Below, in pieces: positions 62,254 to 64,000 of a DNA stretch of 64,000 nucleotides. The stretch spans positions 248,001-312,000 of the forward strand of contig NZ_JADKRZ010000003.1 of assembly GCF_015350905.1 (NCBI RefSeq), read 5' to 3'. The notes beneath the pieces were generated by a model that worked only from the letters and a program-made list of their open reading frames with translations, made no database searches and was not told the DNA's origin. A program made the translations under genes and the position numbers. The stretch is from Curtobacterium sp. VKM Ac-2865 (GTDB taxonomy: Bacteria > Actinomycetota > Actinomycetes > Actinomycetales > Microbacteriaceae). Numbering within the stretch: position 1 is the first letter of the stretch; each line of letters begins with the position of its first letter.

Positions 62254-63453
62254 ATGACCAACACGTTCGCGATCACCGGTGCCCACGTCGTCCCCGTCAC
62301 GTCCCAGGAGTTCGACGGGGGAGCCGTCGTCGTGCAGGACGGCCGCATCACCGCGATCGGCCCGGACGTCACACCGCCGCCCGGCATCCCCGTGGTGGAC
62401 GCCGCGGGAGCGTGGCTCCTCCCCGGGTTCGTCGAGGCCCACGGGCACGTCGGGATCCACGAGGAGGCGAACGGCCCGGCCGGCAACGACACGAACGAGC
62501 TCACCGGACCGAACCAGGCCGCTGTCCGTGCGATCGACGCCGTGGACATCGACGACGAGGGCTTCCGCGACGCACTCTCGGGCGGTGTCACCGCGATCGT
62601 CGTCAAGCCCGGTTCCGGCAACCCCATCGGCGGGCAGTCCGTGGCGATCAAGACCTGGGGCGGCCGGACGATCGACGAGCAGCTGATCTCCGACGCCGTC
62701 AGCGTGAAGAGCGCCCTCGGCGAGAACCCGAAGCGCGTCTACGGAGACAAGGGCCAGACGCCCTCCACCCGGCTCGGCGTCGCGAAGGTCATCCGCGAGG
62801 CCTTCGTCGACGCGCAGCACTACCGAGCTGCGCGCGACGCCGCCACCGCGAAGGGCGAACCGTTCGCCCGTGACCTGACGAAGGAGACCCTGGTCCGTGT
62901 GCTCGACGGCGAGCTCGTCTGGGACCAGCACACCCACCGGCACGACGACATCGCCACCGCGATCCGCCTGTCCGAGGAGTTCGGCTACCGGCTCGTCGTG
63001 AACCACGGCACCGAGGGCCACAAGATCGCCGACGTCCTGGCAGCGAAGGACGTCCCGGTGATCTACGGCCCGCTCTTCACCAGCCGGTCGAAGGTCGAGC
63101 TCCGCGACCGCGGCATCCCGAACCTCGCGGCGCTCGCCGCCGCCGGTGTCCGCGTGGCGATCACCACCGACGCACCCGTCGTCCCGATCGCCATGCTCGT
63201 CACGCAGGCGACGATGGCGGTCCGCGACGGCCTGCCCCGCCAGACGGCGCTCGAGGCCCTCACCGTGAACCCGGCGACGTTCCTCGGGTTCGGGGACCGC
63301 GTCGGCCGCCTCGAAGCCGGCTGGGACGCCGACCTGGTCCTGTGGTCGGGTGACCCGCTGGACGCCACCAGCCGCGCGACCCGGGTGTGGATCGACGGCA
63401 AGCAGGTCTTCGCGTGGACCGACGGCGTCGGCGTCACCACGCCCCGCTGGTAG
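62254..63453 (+). CDS. amidohydrolase family protein (imidazolonepropionase-like)
   Basis: Metal-dependent hydrolase of the amidohydrolase superfamily, 399 aa. The first metal motif is VEAHGHVGIHEE (HxH), a further candidate His is in LVVNHGTEGHKI, and the catalytic Asp is in AITTDAPVVPI. N- and C-terminal strands form the usual small beta domain (VVVQDGRITAIGPDV, GWDADLVLWSGDPLD). The sequence type is the one often annotated 'amidohydrolase, imidazolonepropionase-like'; its substrate is unknown. It is divergent from Fic and convergent with the gene at the right edge. Confidence 0.9.
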   Translation: MTNTFAITGAHVVPVTSQEFDGGAVVVQDGRITAIGPDVTPPPGIPVVDAAGAWLLPGFVEAHGHVGIHEEANGPAGNDTNELTGPNQAAVRAIDAVDIDDEGFRDALSGGVTAIVVKPGSGNPIGGQSVAIKTWGGRTIDEQLISDAVSVKSALGENPKRVYGDKGQTPSTRLGVAKVIREAFVDAQHYRAARDAATAKGEPFARDLTKETLVRVLDGELVWDQHTHRHDDIATAIRLSEEFGYRLVVNHGTEGHKIADVLAAKDVPVIYGPLFTSRSKVELRDRGIPNLAALAAAGVRVAITTDAPVVPIAMLVTQATMAVRDGLPRQTALEALTVNPATFLGFGDRVGRLEAGWDADLVLWSGDPLDATSRATRVWIDGKQVFAWTDGVGVTTPRW

Positions 63454-63487
63454 CGCTGCGCGACGCACCCAGCAGCAGCGACCCGCC

Positions 63488-64000
63488 TCAGGACTCCCGG
63501 GCCAACAGGAACTCGTTCATCTGCTCCGTCAGGTCGAGGTCCATCGCCTGCTCGTCCCCGTTCACCAGCCGGATCGGCGCGGCCTGCCGCACGCTCGACA
63601 CGAGCCACAGCGCGTCGGCGGCCCGCAGGTCCGCCATCGTGACGAGCTCGTAGGCCGTCTCGATGCCCTCGGCCTCGGCGAACCGGAAGACGTCCGCCTG
63701 CGTGGTGCCGGCGAGGATGCCGATGTCGGTGCGCGGCGTCACGAGTCGCCCGCCGACCGACATCACCAGGTTGGCGCGGGTGCCCTCGAGCACGTAGCCG
63801 TCGCTCGAGACGAACAGGGCGTCGTCGGCGCCGCGTCGGACGGCCTCACGCAGTGCGGCCATGTTCACGGCGTACGACAGCGACTTCGCGCCCTGCAGCA
63901 GCCACGGCGAGGTCCGCTCGACGTCGTGGCGGTACCCGCGGTCGAGCGTCACGACCGAGATGCCCTGCGTCCTGGCGGGCGTCGAGTCGCCGGACGCCGC
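63488..64000 (-). CDS. pabC: aminotransferase class IV, probable 4-amino-4-deoxychorismate lyase (partial)
   Basis: PLP-dependent fold type IV enzyme; 171 codons are visible and the 5' end lies beyond the right edge of the window, with the frame open to base 64000. Markers are KSLSYAVNMAALREAVRRGA, the Glu and Asn of GYVLEGTRANLVM, and LAGTTQADVF (phosphate loop). The pattern fits PabC, which releases pyruvate to make p-aminobenzoate, and would complement the pabB at 40886. A branched-chain aminotransferase or D-amino acid aminotransferase is the alternative. Confidence 0.82.
   Translation of the reverse strand, partial: AASGDSTPARTQGISVVTLDRGYRHDVERTSPWLLQGAKSLSYAVNMAALREAVRRGADDALFVSSDGYVLEGTRANLVMSVGGRLVTPRTDIGILAGTTQADVFRFAEAEGIETAYELVTMADLRAADALWLVSSVRQAAPIRLVNGDEQAMDLDLTEQMNEFLLARES

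Overview
The window is very GC-rich, densely coded bacterial DNA with short overlapping operons, many GTG and TTG starts and no introns or phage genes. The proteins are those of an actinobacterium: an Obg/RsfS/NadD/ProBA cluster, a VKOR plus DsbA-like oxidative folding pair, an ImuA'-ImuB-DnaE2 SOS cassette, a mycoredoxin-type glutaredoxin, DUF4233 behind folC, and a translational T-box before ileS. The overall look fits Microbacteriaceae, most likely a Curtobacterium-like plant or soil organism. The genus is an inference from gene content, not a computed placement.

Layout, left to right. 0-3.2 kb: a YcnI-CopC copper operon (minus strand) divergent from clpX. 3.2-7 kb: an M3 oligopeptidase, then a TetR gene divergent from an alpha/beta hydrolase, with two matching palindromic operators between them. 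7-12 kb: a small conserved protein and valS (minus), then an MHS-type MFS transporter. 12-18 kb: a complete peptide/nickel-type ABC importer operon (binding protein, two permeases, fused double ATPase) with a divergent TetR gene; hairpin repeats have been absorbed into its coding sequence. 18-20 kb: an isolated glycosyltransferase-like gene with an AT-rich upstream region and a cation diffusion facilitator. 20-26 kb: T-box, ileS, folC, a DUF4233 protein and ndk. 26-28 kb: DsbA-like protein and VKOR. 28-32 kb: RNase E/G and a Gln-rich membrane protein. 32-40 kb: rplU-rpmA-obgE-proB, proA, a small membrane protein, nadD, an unknown membrane-anchored protein, rsfS and tRNA-Ala(GGC). 40-48.3 kb: aldose epimerase, pabB, then the SOS-controlled imuA'-imuB-dnaE2 mutasome. 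48.8-52.5 kb: a two-component system, a small unknown protein and a FUSC-type membrane protein. 52.6-56.7 kb: a phosphotransferase, a 650-base repeat-rich gap and an SNF2-type helicase. 56.7-64 kb: mycoredoxin, CYTH-CHAD protein, S9 peptidase, Fic protein, amidohydrolase and a partial aminotransferase class IV gene (probable pabC) cut by the right edge.

Functionally this is mostly core genome: translation (ValRS, IleRS, L21, L27, Obg, RsfS, tRNA-Ala), folate (FolC, PabB, probable PabC), proline (ProBA), proteolysis (ClpX, M3, S9), RNA turnover, copper handling, extracytoplasmic disulfide formation and SOS mutagenesis.

I find no CRISPR array, insertion sequence, prophage or recognisable defence island, and no clearly undescribed multi-gene system. 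The observations most worth following are: the hairpin repeats, two of which lie inside ABC-transporter genes; the irregular repeat array before the SNF2 helicase; the tandem repeats before proA; two SOS boxes on the mutasome promoter; and a recurring leaderless layout in which a -10 hexamer ends 6-7 bases before the start codon, twice overlapping the stop codon of the preceding gene.
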